Of a stretch of 64,000 bases of DNA, positions 32,404 to 40,746 are shown piece by piece. Source of the DNA: Lentzea atacamensis. Lineage in GTDB: Bacteria > Actinomycetota > Actinomycetes > Mycobacteriales > Pseudonocardiaceae. Numbering within the stretch: position 1 is the first letter of the stretch; each line of letters opens with the position of its first letter. The notes under the pieces were generated by a model. It searched no databases and had not been told where the DNA came from. It saw only the letters and a program-made list of their open reading frames with translations. The stretch is from positions 620,001 through 684,000 of the forward strand of contig NZ_QLTT01000004.1 in NCBI RefSeq assembly GCF_003269295.1, read 5' to 3'. The position numbers were made by a program, and so were the translations under genes.

Positions 32404-34473
32404 ATGACTGCTGGACTCAGACTCACCGCGATCGGGCTGCCGGTCGTGCTCGTGCTGACCCTCGCCGCCCCGGCGCACGCCGCCGGGTACGAGCGCGTGC
32501 TCAACGGCTCCTTCGACGCGGGCAAGACCCCGTGGTGGAGCAGCGGGAACACGCCGTCACGGGTCGTCGACGGCCGCCTGTGCGCCGACATCCCGATCGG
32601 GACGATCAACCCGTGGAACTCGATGATCGGTCAGAACGACGTGCCGCTGGAGGCAGGTCAGCCGTACACACTCCGGTTCACGGCGTCAGCCACGAAACCG
32701 GTCACGATCCGCGCGGTCGTCCAGTCCACCCTGAACAAGCCGGTCACGCTGTCGGCTGCGCCGCAGACGTTCGAGTTCACCGGCAGTTCGACGGTGTCGG
32801 ACATCCACCAGCAGGTGTCGCTGCAGATGGGCGGTGCGGCCGAGCCGTACACGCTGTGCGTTGACGACGTGTCGCTGACCGGTGGCGCGATCCCCCCGGG
32901 CGGTGGCTGGACGTACGGCTCACCGGTGCGGGTCAACCAGCACGCCTACGCGGTGGACGGTCCGAAGCGCGCCACGATCGTGCACCCGTCGACGGAACCG
33001 GTGTCGTGGCAGCTGAAGGACGCGTCAGGCCAGGTTGTCCGGAGTGGACGGACAGAGGTTCGCGGCGACGACGCTGTGTCCGGTGACCACGTGCACATCG
33101 CCGACTTCTCCCGGTACCGCCTGGCAGGCAACGGTTTCATGCTGTTCGTGGGGGAGGAGGTGTCGCTGCCGTTCGACATCACGCGTGATCCGTATGGGCA
33201 GCTGAGCCGGGACGCGCTGGCGTACTTCTACCACAACCGCAGCGGCACTCCGATCGAGCCGGCGCGCGTCGGCGAGGCCTACGCGCGACCCGCCGGGCAC
33301 CTCAGCGACGCGTCAGTGCCTTGTCTGCCCGGCGTGTGCGACTACTCGCTGGACGTGCGCGGCGGCTGGTACGACGCGGGTGATCACGGCAAGTACGTGG
33401 TGAACGGCGCACTGGCGGCGTGGCAGCTGATGGACTCGTACGAACAGTCCCCGCGCCCGGACGTGCTGGACGAGGCACGGTGGGAAGTCGAGTTCCTGAT
33501 GCGCATGCAGGCGCCGAACGGCATGGTGCACCACAAGATCCACGATCTGGCCTGGACACCGCTGCCGACCCTGCCGCACCTCGATCCACAGCCGCGCTAC
33601 CTGCACGGCGTCTCCACGGCGGCTACGCTGAACCTCGCCGCCGCCGCCGCCCGGTGTGCGCGAGTGATCACCGGCCTCGCGGGCCAGTGCCGGACCTCGG
33701 CCGAACGGGCGTGGCAGGCGGCGAACGAGAACCCGGCCGTGTACGCGCCGCGCGAGGACAACGTCGGCGGTGGCCCCTACGACGACACCGACGTCCGCGA
33801 CGAGTTCTCGTGGGCGGCAGCCGAGCTGTACGCGCTGACGGGGGACCGGAAGTACCTGGGACGCATCAACACCAGGCTCACGAGCGCGGGTTTCTCGTGG
33901 AAGGACACGGGTGCGCTGGCCGACCTGACGATCCTGCGGGTGCCGTCCCTGTTCCCGGTGGCGAAGGTGATCACCGCACGGCTGAGGCTGCTCGGCGTCG
34001 CCAACGGTTACGTCAAGTCGTTGCGGGAACAGGGCTATCCCGACCCAGCGCCCGGCTACGTGTGGGGTTCGACCAGCTCCACCGCGAACGCCGCGATGAT
34101 CATGGCGCTGGCGCACGAGATCACGCACCACCCGAAGTACCGGGACGCGGTGCTGGAGTCGTTCGACCACTTGCTGGGCCGCAACGCCGTGAACCGGTCG
34201 TTCGTCACGGGCTACGGCGAACGGGACGTCCGCAACCAGCACCACCGCCACTGGGCGCACCAGCTCGACCCGAAGCTCCCGAACCCGCCCGCGGGTGCGT
34301 TGGCGGGCGGCCCGAACACCGGCCTGCAGGACCCGGTGGCGCAGCAGAACCTGCGTGGCTGCAAGCCCGCCAAGTGCCACATCGACGACATCGGCTCGTG
34401 GTCGACGAACGAGGTCGCGATCAACTGGAACTCCGCGCTGGCCTGGGTGGCCGCGTACGCAGATTCCCGTTAA
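32404..34473 (+). CDS. GH9 endoglucanase with N-terminal CBM and Ig-like domain
   Basis: 689-aa secreted cellulase. Signal peptide to AHAAG, then a CBM4/9-like module (about residues 28-160, starting YERVLNGSFDAGKTPWW), a CelD-type Ig-like domain (about 170-260) and a GH9 catalytic barrel. The catalytic-base region is WYDAGDHGKYV (Asp324/Asp327) and the acid Glu670 lies in STNEVAINWNSALAW at the C-terminus. The family His/Asp block is FVTGYGERDVRNQHHR. An inverting endoglucanase on cellulose or related beta-glucan. GTG 32389 is in frame, but ATG 32404 has GAAGAGG at 6 nt. Confidence 0.93.
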   Translation: MTAGLRLTAIGLPVVLVLTLAAPAHAAGYERVLNGSFDAGKTPWWSSGNTPSRVVDGRLCADIPIGTINPWNSMIGQNDVPLEAGQPYTLRFTASATKPVTIRAVVQSTLNKPVTLSAAPQTFEFTGSSTVSDIHQQVSLQMGGAAEPYTLCVDDVSLTGGAIPPGGGWTYGSPVRVNQHAYAVDGPKRATIVHPSTEPVSWQLKDASGQVVRSGRTEVRGDDAVSGDHVHIADFSRYRLAGNGFMLFVGEEVSLPFDITRDPYGQLSRDALAYFYHNRSGTPIEPARVGEAYARPAGHLSDASVPCLPGVCDYSLDVRGGWYDAGDHGKYVVNGALAAWQLMDSYEQSPRPDVLDEARWEVEFLMRMQAPNGMVHHKIHDLAWTPLPTLPHLDPQPRYLHGVSTAATLNLAAAAARCARVITGLAGQCRTSAERAWQAANENPAVYAPREDNVGGGPYDDTDVRDEFSWAAAELYALTGDRKYLGRINTRLTSAGFSWKDTGALADLTILRVPSLFPVAKVITARLRLLGVANGYVKSLREQGYPDPAPGYVWGSTSSTANAAMIMALAHEITHHPKYRDAVLESFDHLLGRNAVNRSFVTGYGERDVRNQHHRHWAHQLDPKLPNPPAGALAGGPNTGLQDPVAQQNLRGCKPAKCHIDDIGSWSTNEVAINWNSALAWVAAYADSR

Positions 34474-34490
34474 CAGAAAGGAGATCCACA

Positions 34491-35420
34491 ATGAGGTGGA
34501 TCATCTGTCTGGCAACATTTCTGTTCCTCTTACCGGTGCCCGCACACGCGGCGAATCCGATCGACCTGACCAGCGGGTTCTACGTGAACCCCAACTCGTC
34601 GCCCGCGGTGTGGGCACGCAACAATCCCGGCGACTCCAGAGCGTCCCGGATCCAGGCGTCCATCGGCTCCAAACCGATCGCGCGGTGGTTCGGCAACGAC
34701 GCGAACATCGGCAGCACCGTGGCGAACTACGCGGGTGCTGCGGACGGCAACGACAAGCTGCCCGTCCTCGTCGCCTACAACCTGCCAGGCCGCGACGCGT
34801 GCGGCGGTCACTCCGGCGGTGGGGCGGGCACTCCGGCGGCCTACCGGACGTGGATCTCCAGCTTCGCGGCGGGCATCGGCACGAAACCGGCGGTGGTCGT
34901 GATCGAACCGGACGCGCTGGGCGACTTCGAATGCATGACCCGGGCCCAGATCGACGAGCGCAACGGCATGCTCGTCTACGCCACGCAGATGTTCCAGCAG
35001 AAAGCGCCCAACACCTACGCGTACCTGGACGGCGGCAACGCGGGTTGGGTACCGGCGGCGACGATGGCCTCGCGCCTGAACGCCGCGGGCGTCCGCAACG
35101 TGCGCGGCTTCGCGGTGAACGTGTCGAACTACTACACGACCAGTGCGTCCGTCGGCTACGCCAACTCGGTCGTGTCGGCGCTCGGCGGCGGACCGAGGTT
35201 CGTCGTCGACACCAGCCGCAACGGCAACGGCAGCAACGGTGAGTGGTGCAACCCCGGCGGCCGCAGGCTCGGCGTCACCGCGCAGGTCGGCGGCGGTGCG
35301 GAGATGTTGTTGTGGGTCAAGACGCCCGGCAACTCCGACGGCGAGTGCGGCGTCGCGCCGACGGTGCCCGCCGGGCAGTTCAGCCCTGATCTGGCCGTGA
35401 GGCTGATCGACGGCATCTGA
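34491..35420 (+). CDS. GH6 endoglucanase
   Basis: 309-aa secreted cellulase of catalytic-domain size only (no CBM). Signal MRWIICLATFLFLLPVPAHA. GH6 motifs: PVLVAYNLPGRDACGGHS (Asp102), VVVIEPDALGD (proton-donor Asp141), YLDGGNAGW, GFAVNVSNYYTT, FVVDTSRNGNG and EMLLWVKTPGNSDGEC. Cysteine pairs match the family disulphides. It starts 17 nt after the GH9 stop with an AAAGGAGAT site, so the two cellulases are one operon. Inverting hydrolysis of beta-1,4-glucan; the short form suggests an endoglucanase. Confidence 0.94.
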   Translation: MRWIICLATFLFLLPVPAHAANPIDLTSGFYVNPNSSPAVWARNNPGDSRASRIQASIGSKPIARWFGNDANIGSTVANYAGAADGNDKLPVLVAYNLPGRDACGGHSGGGAGTPAAYRTWISSFAAGIGTKPAVVVIEPDALGDFECMTRAQIDERNGMLVYATQMFQQKAPNTYAYLDGGNAGWVPAATMASRLNAAGVRNVRGFAVNVSNYYTTSASVGYANSVVSALGGGPRFVVDTSRNGNGSNGEWCNPGGRRLGVTAQVGGGAEMLLWVKTPGNSDGECGVAPTVPAGQFSPDLAVRLIDGI

Positions 35421-35458
35421 CCGGGGTAACGCGGCGGCGACCAGGTCGATGTACCGAT

Positions 35459-35935
35459 GTGCGCATCACCCTTCTCGCCGCCGCGTTCCTGCTCGCCGCC
35501 TGCACGTCGGAGCCCGAGGCCTCGCCGCAGGCCCCGGCACCCCAGACGACCGTCGAGCAACCACCTGGCAAGGGGCCGAACTGCGCAAACGCCAACTCGT
35601 CCGTGGTCGGCAAGGCGCTGGGGCTGAGGCTGCAGGGTCAACAGGAAACCGTCGACAAGACGGTCACCACCTGCACGTACGTCGGATCCGGCATGCCCGT
35701 CGAGGTCCGCTTCACCACGAACGCCACCGCCGCGTCGTTCGCCAAGGGCAAGCCGGAGAAGGCCAAGGCCATCGAGGGCTTCCACGACGAGGCGTACGAG
35801 GCGACGGCGGGCGGCGCGGAGACCGCGCAGCACACGGTCGCCGCGCGCAAGGGCAGGACCCAGATCGAAGTGATGTCACCGGCGGGCGTGGAGCCGTCGA
35901 AGAAGCTGATCAGCGACCTGTTCGGGCGGATCTAG
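35459..35935 (+). CDS. Small exported lipoprotein, unknown function
   Basis: 158 aa with GTG start. MRITLLAAAFLLAACTS is a lipoprotein signal with LAAC lipobox. A Pro-rich linker follows, then a globular region with two Cys (NCANAN and TTCTYVG) and the HDEAYEATAGG stretch found in several actinobacterial surface lipoproteins. No domain recognised. It ends by overlapping the convergent methyltransferase by 4 nt. Confidence 0.65.
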   Translation: MRITLLAAAFLLAACTSEPEASPQAPAPQTTVEQPPGKGPNCANANSSVVGKALGLRLQGQQETVDKTVTTCTYVGSGMPVEVRFTTNATAASFAKGKPEKAKAIEGFHDEAYEATAGGAETAQHTVAARKGRTQIEVMSPAGVEPSKKLISDLFGRI

Positions 35936-36339
35936 ACGGTGCCGGTCCGAACGGGCGCGTCGAAGAACGAGCGCACGCGGGCACCCGGTGCGAGCCACGG
36001 CCGCACCAGCTCGTGCGCGCGCTCCGGGTCGCGGTGGAACAGCCCGACCCGCACGGCGAAGACCAGGTCGAAGCGGCGGTCGCCGAGGTTCATGTCCTCC
36101 AGCGACGCGATGAGGAACTCGGCCTTCCCCGACGCCACGTAGACGGCGTTGCGGCGGGTGGCGGCCTCGATCATCTTGGTGGAGCGGTCGATCGCGGTGA
36201 GCGTGCCCGTGGTCAGCAGCTGGCACACCATGGTGGCGGCCACGCCCTGGCCGCAGCCGATCTCCAGGACCCGGTCGTGCGGGCGGACCGCGAGTTGGTC
36301 GACCACACTGCGCAGACGCTCGCTCATGGTCCACATCAT
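35932..36339 (-). CDS. Small SAM-dependent methyltransferase
   Basis: 135-aa class I methyltransferase: motif I VLEIGCGQGVAATM, motif II-like TAIDRSTKM, and FDLVFAVRVGLFHRDP. At 135 aa it is much shorter than the usual 200-250 and lacks the C-terminal sheet. The end is RSFFDAPVRTGTV, so it may be minimal or truncated. ATG 36327 is an alternative start. Substrate unknown. Confidence 0.75.
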   Translation of the reverse strand: MMWTMSERLRSVVDQLAVRPHDRVLEIGCGQGVAATMVCQLLTTGTLTAIDRSTKMIEAATRRNAVYVASGKAEFLIASLEDMNLGDRRFDLVFAVRVGLFHRDPERAHELVRPWLAPGARVRSFFDAPVRTGTV

Positions 36340-36349
36340 GCGTCAGCGC

Positions 36350-36383
36350 GACGGGCGGGGCCACCACCGCGGCCCCGCCCGTC
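36350..36383 (-). terminator. 13-bp perfect hairpin after the PhnB-like gene
   Basis: GACGGGCGGGGCC at 36350-36362 pairs exactly with 36371-36383, loop 8 nt, 7 nt past the stop of the leftward gene. Probable terminator. Confidence 0.65.
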
Positions 36384-36389
36384 ACAAGA

Positions 36390-36797
36390 TCAGCCCAGAC
36401 CGCCCAGGTTGACCATCCAGCTCACGCCGAACTTGTCGGTGAGGTCGCCGTACTCGTCGCCCCACATCTGCTTCTCCAGCGGCGTGCCGATCTTGCCGCC
36501 GTCCGCGAGCTTGGCGAAGTACTCCTTCAGCACCTCCTCGTCGCCCGACAGGGAGATGGTGATGGTGTCGCCGGGGTTGTAGGGCATGCCCGGCGGCGTG
36601 TCGGAGGCCATCAGCGTGTAGCCGGCGTCGGTCTCCAGCTGGGCGTGCATGATCTGGTCGGCCTGCGGTGAGTCCTGCATGCCGAACTCGCCGAAGGTGT
36701 TCATCTTCAGCTCACCGCCGAAGATCGACTGGTAGAACTCCATCGCCTGACGCGCGGTGCCGTCGAAGCGCAGGTACGGGTTGAGGCGAGTGGCCAC
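36390..36797 (-). CDS. PhnB-like VOC (glyoxalase-fold) protein
   Basis: 135-aa metalloprotein-like fold: RLNPYLRFDGTARQAMEFYQ, IFGGELKMNTFGEFG, MHAQLETDAGYTLMASD, and C-terminal WGDEYGDLTDKFGVSWMVN. These are the hallmarks of the PhnB/3-demethylubiquinone-like VOC subfamily, whose members often lack a known reaction. GTG 36797 is the start because AAAGGAG lies 8 nt upstream. Confidence 0.88.
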   Translation of the reverse strand: MATRLNPYLRFDGTARQAMEFYQSIFGGELKMNTFGEFGMQDSPQADQIMHAQLETDAGYTLMASDTPPGMPYNPGDTITISLSGDEEVLKEYFAKLADGGKIGTPLEKQMWGDEYGDLTDKFGVSWMVNLGGLG

Positions 36798-36881
36798 CGG
36801 AATCGCTCCTTTGGAAGAGACGGACCCGCATGCTCCCAAACCCTTGCCACGCCTACAACTTGAAGTTGCCCAAGAAGGTTT

Positions 36882-38027
36882 TTACTCCGTGACTCCCGGG
36901 TCACCCTGTGCGACCTTGCCCGCGTACACGAGTGTGGCTTCCGGTGTGAGCGGGTGGAACGTCCCGGCACGCACGTCGCGGTACGCGCGTTCCAGCGGTG
37001 AACGCCGGAAGAAAGACCGTCCACCGAGGACCTCCATCGCGAGGTTCACGACCTCGACGGCCTCGACCACGGCGTGGCGCTTGGCCAGCATCACCGTGGT
37101 GACCGACTCCGCGCCGGCCGTGTAGTCGTCGCCCAGCTCCTCGATCGAGCCCATCAGCGACCACCACGCGGTGCGCAGCTTGTAGTCCATCAACCCGATC
37201 TGCCGCACGGCGTTCTTCGACGTCGACTTCACGGCCACGTCCCGGGCGCCCGCCGCGATGCCGAAGTACGTCGCTCCGCACACCGGCGCGAAGTGGACGA
37301 CCGCGGCGAAGAGAGGCGCGCCGAACTCCCCGTACGGCCGGCGCGCCGCGATCTTGTCGGCCGGGATGAACACGTCCTCCAGCACCACGTCGTGGCTGGC
37401 GGTGCCACGCATGCCGAGCGTGTCCCAGGTTTCCTCGATGCGCACGCCGTCGGCGTTGAGAGGCGCGCTGAAGTGCAGCACCTCCTCGCCGAGCACGGCA
37501 CTCGTCGCGACGACGTTCGCGCGCGGCGACTGGCTGCAGAACGTCTTGCGTCCCGAAACGAGGAACCCGCCGTCGACCGGTGTCGCCGTGGTCGTGGGCC
37601 ACAGCCAGTCGGAACCGCCGCTGGTCGCGATGACCAGGCCTTCCGCGGCCACGCGCCGCAGCACCCCCTCCGCGTCCGGCGCTCCCTTGCGTCGGCGATA
37701 GCCCTGCATCAGCGTCAGATACAGGTGCATCGTGACGGCCAGCGCGGTCGCGCCGTCGTGCCGGGCGAGCTCCGCCTGCGCGTAGCAGACCTGGCGCATC
37801 GTGGCGCCGAGACCGCCCAGCTCCTCGGGTACGGCCAACGCCAGATATCCCTCTTCGCGCATCGCCTCGTACGCCTCGGCCACGAACGTCGCGTCACGGT
37901 CGTGCCCGGACGCGTGGGCTGCCGCGATCGCGCCGATGCGGGCGGCCATCGGCACGAACTTCGTGTCGTCGTGTCTGGTGACGGTGGGGAACGTGCCGGT
38001 CACGCGTGGTGTCTCAAGTGTTGTCAT
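36882..38027 (-). CDS. Acyl-CoA dehydrogenase family flavoprotein
   Basis: 381 aa. Features: N-terminal helical domain (EAYEAMREEGYLALAVPEEL), FAD-binding middle domain (ATSGGSDWLWPTTTATPVDG, TFCSQSPRANVVATSAVLG, WDTLGMRGTASHDVVLEDVF) and C-terminal helices. The GMRGTASHDV block and the absence of the usual catalytic Glu context suggest the DszC/hydroxylase-like side of the family rather than a classical fatty-acyl dehydrogenase, so a flavin-dependent monooxygenase is possible. It is divergent from the HxlR gene across a 288-bp region filled with tandem repeats and is the likely target of that regulator. Confidence 0.82.
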   Translation of the reverse strand: MTTLETPRVTGTFPTVTRHDDTKFVPMAARIGAIAAAHASGHDRDATFVAEAYEAMREEGYLALAVPEELGGLGATMRQVCYAQAELARHDGATALAVTMHLYLTLMQGYRRRKGAPDAEGVLRRVAAEGLVIATSGGSDWLWPTTTATPVDGGFLVSGRKTFCSQSPRANVVATSAVLGEEVLHFSAPLNADGVRIEETWDTLGMRGTASHDVVLEDVFIPADKIAARRPYGEFGAPLFAAVVHFAPVCGATYFGIAAGARDVAVKSTSKNAVRQIGLMDYKLRTAWWSLMGSIEELGDDYTAGAESVTTVMLAKRHAVVEAVEVVNLAMEVLGGRSFFRRSPLERAYRDVRAGTFHPLTPEATLVYAGKVAQGDPGVTE

Positions 38028-38122
38028 GGGACGAACGTAAGAACCGTCAAGCGCCGCAGGTAGTTCTGAAAGTGAACCGGACGGCGGTAACGAAACGCGC
38101 GCCGCGGCGGAGACTTCCATTT

Positions 38123-38315
38123 GTGAGGACGTATGCGCAGTGTTGTCGAGCGCCGCAGGCTGTCCCTTAGGAGCGGAGGCTAGGCCTTGAGGACGTGTGC
38201 ACAGTGTTGTCGAGCGCCGCAGGATGTCCCTTGAGAGCGGAGGCTGGGCCTTTGAGGACGTGTGCACAGTGTTGTCGAGCGCCGCAGGCTGTCCCTTGAG
38301 AGCGGAGGCTGGGCC
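38123..38315 (+). repeat. Three tandem 64/65-bp copies of the hxlR start region, each a 15-codon leader ORF
   Basis: Copies begin at 38123, 38187 and 38252; the fourth, at 38316, is the real start of the HxlR gene (match over about 19 nt, then unique sequence). Each copy has a start (GTG/TTG), a 15-codon ORF reading RT(Y/C)AQCCRAPQ(A/D)VP, a stop, a GCGGAGG ribosome-binding site and 7-8 nt to the next start. Copies 2 and 3 are nearly identical. Possible tandem leader peptides or a recent slippage expansion. Confidence 0.85.
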
Positions 38316-38978
38316 TTGAGGACGTATGCGCAGTACTGCCCGATCGTCCGCGCCGTGGAGGTGCTGGGCGACCGGTGGACGTTGCTGATCGTGCGGGACA
38401 TGCTCATCGGTGCCTCGCGCTTCAACGAGCTGTCGCGCGGTTTGCCCGGACTGTCACGCGCCCTGCTGTCCCGGCGCCTCAGGCAGCTCGCGACCGCGGG
38501 CCTGGTGCAGCGCACCGGCGACGGCTACACGTTGACGCCGGCGGGTGAAGCGTTGCGCCCCTTGGTGTTCGGCCTCGCCGACTGGGGCGCCCGGTACGCG
38601 TTCGGCGACCCGCGCGCCGACGAGCTCGACCCCGAGGTGCTGATGTGGTGGATGCACGGCCGCATCGACACCGGCACGCTGAGCCGCCGCGCCAACATCG
38701 AGATCCGCATCAACGACCGGCGCCGCACGTTCTGGCTCGTCGTCGAACCCGGCGACGCCTCCGTCTGCTACACCGATCCCGGGCTGGAGGTCGACGCGGT
38801 GATGGCGTCCGACCTCGCGACGCTCTACCGCATGTGGGAGGGCGAGGTCGAGCTGCTCGACGCCGTCCGCGCGGGCACGATCGAGCTGACCGGCCCGCGC
38901 TGGGTGGTGCGCGGCCTGCCGGTGTGGCTGAAGCTCAGCCCTGTCGCCGAGCACGTGCGCGCTGCTCGCGCGACCTGA
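38316..38978 (+). CDS. HxlR-family winged-helix regulator with C-terminal domain
   Basis: 220 aa from TTG 38316. The N-terminal HxlR domain reads YCPIVRAVEVLGDRWTLLIV, RFNELSRGLPGLSRALLSRRL and a wing QRTGDGYTLTPAGEALRP. Cys8 is the conserved HxlR N-terminal Cys that senses thiol stress in some members. The C-terminal half (about 110-220) resembles an SCP2-like lipid-binding fold (RRTFWLVVEPGDASVCYTDP, WEGEVELLDAVRAGTIELTG). TTG is chosen because GGAGG lies 7-8 nt upstream and the tandem copies conserve it. It probably controls the divergent acyl-CoA dehydrogenase and itself. Confidence 0.87.
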   Translation: MRTYAQYCPIVRAVEVLGDRWTLLIVRDMLIGASRFNELSRGLPGLSRALLSRRLRQLATAGLVQRTGDGYTLTPAGEALRPLVFGLADWGARYAFGDPRADELDPEVLMWWMHGRIDTGTLSRRANIEIRINDRRRTFWLVVEPGDASVCYTDPGLEVDAVMASDLATLYRMWEGEVELLDAVRAGTIELTGPRWVVRGLPVWLKLSPVAEHVRAARAT

Positions 38979-39924
38979 GCTCGTCGATCCGGACGTCACA
39001 CGCGCGGGCGTCCTCCAACCGGCCCAGCCTGCCCAGCACACGACCGCGGATCAGCAACGACTCGTGGTCCTCCGCCAGCTGCACGGCCAGATCGGCGTGC
39101 TTCAACGCTTCCGGATAGCGGGCCTGGCCGAACAGCTCGTTCGCCCGTTCGACGTGCACGGCTGCCAGCGCTCTCGCCTTGTTCCGGAGCAGCGGGTGCT
39201 TGCCGAACACCCTCGGCTCGGCCTGCAGGATCTCGCTGCCGCGTTCGTCCAGCAGCGTGGCGAGCGACCGGTGCTGCCCGAGCCGGTCGTGCAGGTGCGC
39301 GGCGGCCGCCGGGTGGCCGTTGCGGGCGTACCAGTTCGCGGCCCGCTGGTAGTTCACTGCGACGGGCTCGACCGACTCCGCGACGGCCGGCACCAGCGCG
39401 CCGTCCACCAGCACGCCCAGCCTCGTCAGCTCCACGATCGCCGCCGGATCGACCCCGAGCTCGACGCACAGCGCCCACCGGACCGGCCCGAGCCGCGCGA
39501 ACGTCGTGACCAGGTGCCGGGCTTTCGCCGACAACGCCGGCAGGACCGTGGCGAGCACGTAAGCCTCGTGGTCCGGCCAGCGCCGGGCGAGCGCGGGCCA
39601 TCCCAGCGTCGCCCGGTACACCTCGGGCGCGACCGCGGACTCGGCCAGCGCGAGCTCGGCCGGACCGATCTGTTCGGAGTTCTCCCACTCGAACGGCGTG
39701 CGCGTGATCAGCGTGACCTGCTCACACGGCGTGCGCTTCAGCCACTCGCGCAGCTCGTCGGGCGGCACGGACGGCTCGTCCAGCACGACCTGCGGAGCCC
39801 ACCGCCGCGTCCGGATGAAGTCCGCCGCCGCCTCGCCCGCACACCACCGCGCTTGGCGCGACCTGCGCCTGACCGTCTCCGTCTTGCCGTAGCCGGGGGC
39901 CGCTGCCACCACCGTCAACCGCAC
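38935..39924 (-). CDS. MalT/LuxR-type (LAL) STAND ATPase without HTH
   Basis: 329 aa. The N-terminus LTVVAAAPGYGKTETVRRR carries a Walker A (APGYGKT) and VVLDEP a Walker B; LGWPALARRWPDH and the PALSAKARHLVTTFARLGPV segment match the winged-helix part of MalT-type ATPases. C-terminal repeats (ANWYARNGHPAAAAHLHDRL, HVERANELFGQARYPEALKHADLA) look like TPR. Typical LAL regulators are about 900 aa and end in a LuxR HTH; none is present here. Either a stand-alone signalling ATPase or a truncated regulator. It overlaps the HxlR gene end by 44 nt (convergent). Confidence 0.75.
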   Translation of the reverse strand: MRLTVVAAAPGYGKTETVRRRSRQARWCAGEAAADFIRTRRWAPQVVLDEPSVPPDELREWLKRTPCEQVTLITRTPFEWENSEQIGPAELALAESAVAPEVYRATLGWPALARRWPDHEAYVLATVLPALSAKARHLVTTFARLGPVRWALCVELGVDPAAIVELTRLGVLVDGALVPAVAESVEPVAVNYQRAANWYARNGHPAAAAHLHDRLGQHRSLATLLDERGSEILQAEPRVFGKHPLLRNKARALAAVHVERANELFGQARYPEALKHADLAVQLAEDHESLLIRGRVLGRLGRLEDARACDVRIDELRSREQRARARRQG

Positions 39925-40125
39925 CTTCCCACCCCTTCCGCGACGGCTGGCCCGTCACAGCAAGGGAGGGCCCGGGGTCACCGTGGATATGGGTGAACCG
40001 GGTGACGCACGTGAGCAAACGGTCGCGGGCCAGGAGTGGTCCCGTGCCTTTGGCCAGGGCATTCTCGTCTCGGCGAAACTTTTTGAAGATTTTCTGGGCG
40101 TGGTTGTCGATCCGGTGCGGTGGTC

Positions 40126-40140
40126 GTTCGACGCATCAGT
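40126..40140 (+). promoter_or_regulatory. Conserved upstream motif of the doxX pair, copy 1
   Basis: GTTCGACGCATCAGT, 32 bp before the doxX-like ATG. A near copy lies before the deleted duplicate at 40703. Shared 5' sequence marks a duplication and is probably a promoter or operator. The rest of 39925-40125 holds nothing else I can assign. Confidence 0.45.
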
Positions 40141-40172
40141 GGAAGGACACCACAGCCCAGGAGGAACCTGAC

Positions 40173-40604
40173 ATGAGCGCCACGATCGCCACCCCCGCCG
40201 CCCGCAAGTTCGCCGTCGGCCGTTACGCCACGATCGTCACCCGTGTGCTGACCGGTCTGCTGTTCGCGACGACGGGCTTGAACGGGTTTCTGATGTTCAT
40301 GCCGGCGCCGGATCCGAGCACGTTGGCACCGGAGGGTGTGGCGTTCAGCGGTGCCCTGTACGCGACGGGGTACATGTTGCAGCTGGCGTCCGGTGTTCAA
40401 CTGGTCTCGGGTGTGCTGCTGCTGGTCGGCCGGTTCGTGCCGCTGGCGTTGGCGATGCTGGCCCCGATGGTCGTGAACATCGTGCTGTTCCACGTGTTCC
40501 TGGAGCCGTCCGGCACGGTGATGGCGGTTCTGGTCGCCGCCGCCGAGATCGGCCTGGCGTGGGCGTACCGCGACAAGTTCCGCCCGATGCTGCAGCCTCG
40601 CTAG
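40173..40604 (+). CDS. DoxX-family membrane protein
   Basis: 143-aa protein with four membrane helices: ATIVTRVLTGLLFATTGLNGF (first, including the DoxX TG..G pattern), GALYATGYMLQLASGVQLV, LLLVGRFVPLALAMLAPMVVN and VMAVLVAAAEIGLAWAY. The N-terminus MSATIATPAARK is soluble. The open frame extends to 39993, but ATG 40173 has AGGAGGA at 7 nt. A very long hairpin follows. Function unknown; DoxX relatives take part in respiratory or thiol redox chemistry. Confidence 0.8.
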   Translation: MSATIATPAARKFAVGRYATIVTRVLTGLLFATTGLNGFLMFMPAPDPSTLAPEGVAFSGALYATGYMLQLASGVQLVSGVLLLVGRFVPLALAMLAPMVVNIVLFHVFLEPSGTVMAVLVAAAEIGLAWAYRDKFRPMLQPR

Positions 40605-40605
40605 A

Positions 40606-40662
40606 CCGCACAAGCGAAATCCCCCGCCGGCCACGTGCCGGTGGGGGATTTCGCTTGTGCGG
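40606..40662 (+). terminator. Very long hairpin after doxX
   Basis: The 20-nt arm CCGCACAAGCGAAATCCCCC pairs perfectly with the 3' arm ending at 40662; the pairing continues inward over CGCCGGC/GCCGGTG with one G-T, leaving a 5-nt loop. About 26 bp of stem with no T run. A strong terminator or an RNA-processing/small-RNA hairpin. Confidence 0.7.
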
Positions 40663-40702
40663 CCAGGATTTCTGCCCGGCGATGTCGAAACTGGAGTGTC
40701 TG

Positions 40703-40717
40703 GTTCGACGTATCTGT
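40703..40717 (+). promoter_or_regulatory. Conserved upstream motif of the doxX pair, copy 2
   Basis: GTTCGACGTATCTGT, 29 bp before ATG 40747; matches the 40126 copy at 13 of 15 positions and, like it, is followed by GTGAAGG/GTGGAAGG. Confidence 0.45.
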
Positions 40718-40746
40718 GAAGGGAAAATCCTTGGAAGGGAACGGGA

